A stretch of DNA of 64,000 nucleotides from CAUZFZ01 sp963579025 (GTDB lineage Bacteria > Planctomycetota > Planctomycetia > Planctomycetales > Planctomycetaceae): contig CAUZFZ010000040.1 of assembly GCA_963579025.1 (NCBI GenBank), forward strand, positions 1-64,000. Reading direction: 5' to 3'. The notes below the pieces were generated by a model. That model saw only the letters and a program-made list of their open reading frames with translations, made no database searches and had not been told where the DNA came from. This document shows, one piece after another, positions 63,179 to 64,000 of the stretch. The first letter of the stretch is position 1. The number at the start of each line of letters is the position of its first letter. The position numbers were made by a program, and so were the translations under genes.

Positions 63179-64000
63179 TCAGACTTCGTCGATCATGGCA
63201 TCCACGAAGCTGTCGGGATTGAAGACCGCCAGATCGTCGATTTGCTCGCCCAGTCCAACGTACTTGACCGGCAGGCCCATGGTCTGCCGGATGGCAACAA
63301 CCACCCCGCCTTTTGCCGAGCCATCCAGTTTGGCGAGCACCAGGCCCGTGCACTCTACCGCGTCGGTAAAATGTGCCGCCTGGCTCAGTCCGTTCTGACC
63401 GGTGGTGGCATCCAGCACCAGCAGGACTTCGTGGGGTGCTCCCGGGATGCGCTTTCCGATGACGCGGTGAATCTTGCCCAGTTCTTCCATCAGATTCTGA
63501 TGCGTCTGCAGCCGGCCGGCCGTGTCGACAATGACGACGTCTTTGCCTTCGTTAACCGCGTGATCGCAACCGGCATACGCAACACTGGCCGGGTCGGTTC
63601 CGCTGGGCTTCGTCACTATGTCGCAGCCCAGCCGCTGACTCCACAACGTCAACTGCTCGACCGCCGCTGCACGAAACGTGTCTCCCGCAGCCAGCACGAC
63701 CGATTTACCGGCTTTCTGCAGTAGCTTGGCCAGCTTTGCAATGGACGTTGTCTTGCCGACACCGTTGACTCCCGAGACCAGAATCACGGTGGGACCGTCG
63801 GTTTGCACGTTCAGCGGCGAGATCAGGTCGTCCTCGTCATAGCGAATGTCGCCTTCACTCTTCAGCAGCGATTTGAGCTTGTCCTTCACCGTGGCCCAGA
63901 CTTCGTCGAGCACGACCGTCCGGCCATGATGTTTCTCGCGGACTTCTCCGACGATCGCCTGAGTCGCCGCGAACCCCATGTCGGTCAGCAGCAGCCGCTT
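63179..64000 (-). CDS. ftsY: Signal recognition particle receptor FtsY (partial, N terminus beyond window)
   Basis: The C-terminal part of FtsY, the SRP receptor GTPase that docks ribosome-bound SRP at the membrane. GTPase motifs are in order: GVNGVGKTTSIAKLA (G1), DTFRAAAVEQL, VIVDTAGRLQTHQNLM, and LAKLDGSAKGGVVVA, ending in the FtsY-type VKYVGLGEQIDDLAVFNP. The reading frame runs to the window edge (KRLLLTDMGFAAT), so the start and the acidic N-terminal domain lie outside. Transcription is minus-strand, convergent with the MBL hydrolase. Confidence 0.95.
   Translation of the reverse strand, partial: KRLLLTDMGFAATQAIVGEVREKHHGRTVVLDEVWATVKDKLKSLLKSEGDIRYDEDDLISPLNVQTDGPTVILVSGVNGVGKTTSIAKLAKLLQKAGKSVVLAAGDTFRAAAVEQLTLWSQRLGCDIVTKPSGTDPASVAYAGCDHAVNEGKDVVIVDTAGRLQTHQNLMEELGKIHRVIGKRIPGAPHEVLLVLDATTGQNGLSQAAHFTDAVECTGLVLAKLDGSAKGGVVVAIRQTMGLPVKYVGLGEQIDDLAVFNPDSFVDAMIDEV

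Overview
The window looks like a chromosome segment from a planctomycete (order Planctomycetales, probably a Planctomycetaceae relative). The evidence is family content rather than any single marker. There are two DUF1501 proteins with Tat-type N termini, Gfo/Idh/MocA oxidoreductases and sugar-phosphate isomerase/epimerase TIM barrels. There are very large secreted PQQ/beta-propeller, TPR/HEAT and RTX proteins, an LEPR-XLL-like N terminus, an excisionase-HTH/receiver protein, an Omp85 protein with a five-POTRA arrangement, and numerous long perfect intergenic palindromes. GC is high. No rRNA, tRNA, CRISPR array, IS transposase or prophage gene was seen.

Layout. 0-5 kb: DUF1501 protein, a small hypothetical and a large zinc metalloprotease on the minus strand, with an intrinsic terminator. 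5-9.4 kb: YjbQ, an FHA protein, a Gfo/Idh oxidoreductase, and an SDR plus M14-type deacylase pair. 9.5-21 kb: Wza-like polysaccharide export lipoprotein followed by a plus-strand run of secreted proteins (proline-rich protein, TPR/HEAT protein, tandem metallophosphoesterase, CsgG-like/LRR protein). 19.8-31.5 kb: mostly convergent pairs, including an FGE-like lipoprotein, an esterase-like hydrolase, BamA/Omp85, an L,D-transpeptidase, a Wzz/BY-kinase and two isomerase-like proteins. This block is rich in cell-envelope and exopolysaccharide functions. 31.5-37 kb: four-PAS histidine kinase, a cloverleaf-shaped inverted repeat, alanine dehydrogenase and a second DUF1501. 37-47 kb: a 1,255-residue membrane protein with a full voltage-sensor module, an RTX protein with long internal super-repeats, and a divergent FHA-GAF-sigma54 activator with a sigma54-like promoter between the two. 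47.6-55 kb: PQQ-propeller proteins (one with a methyltransferase-like insert), a Tat-exported oxidoreductase, a HEAT-like protein and a PcfJ-domain protein. 55-64 kb: a 4-TM protein, a 1,360-residue membrane protein, the HTH-receiver protein, a membrane protein coupled to a PhnP-like MBL hydrolase, and FtsY cut by the window edge.

Most promising observations: (1) a voltage-sensor domain with eight arginines at every third position and an intact charge-transfer centre, but no recognisable potassium filter; (2) a 177-bp cloverleaf inverted repeat plus several other palindromic repeats, two of which supply or overlap a neighbouring gene's stop codon; (3) a possible sigma54 activator/RTX-adhesin regulatory pair; (4) a secreted PQQ propeller split by a Rossmann methyltransferase-like domain. 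All functions are inferred from reading the sequence; no database search was run.
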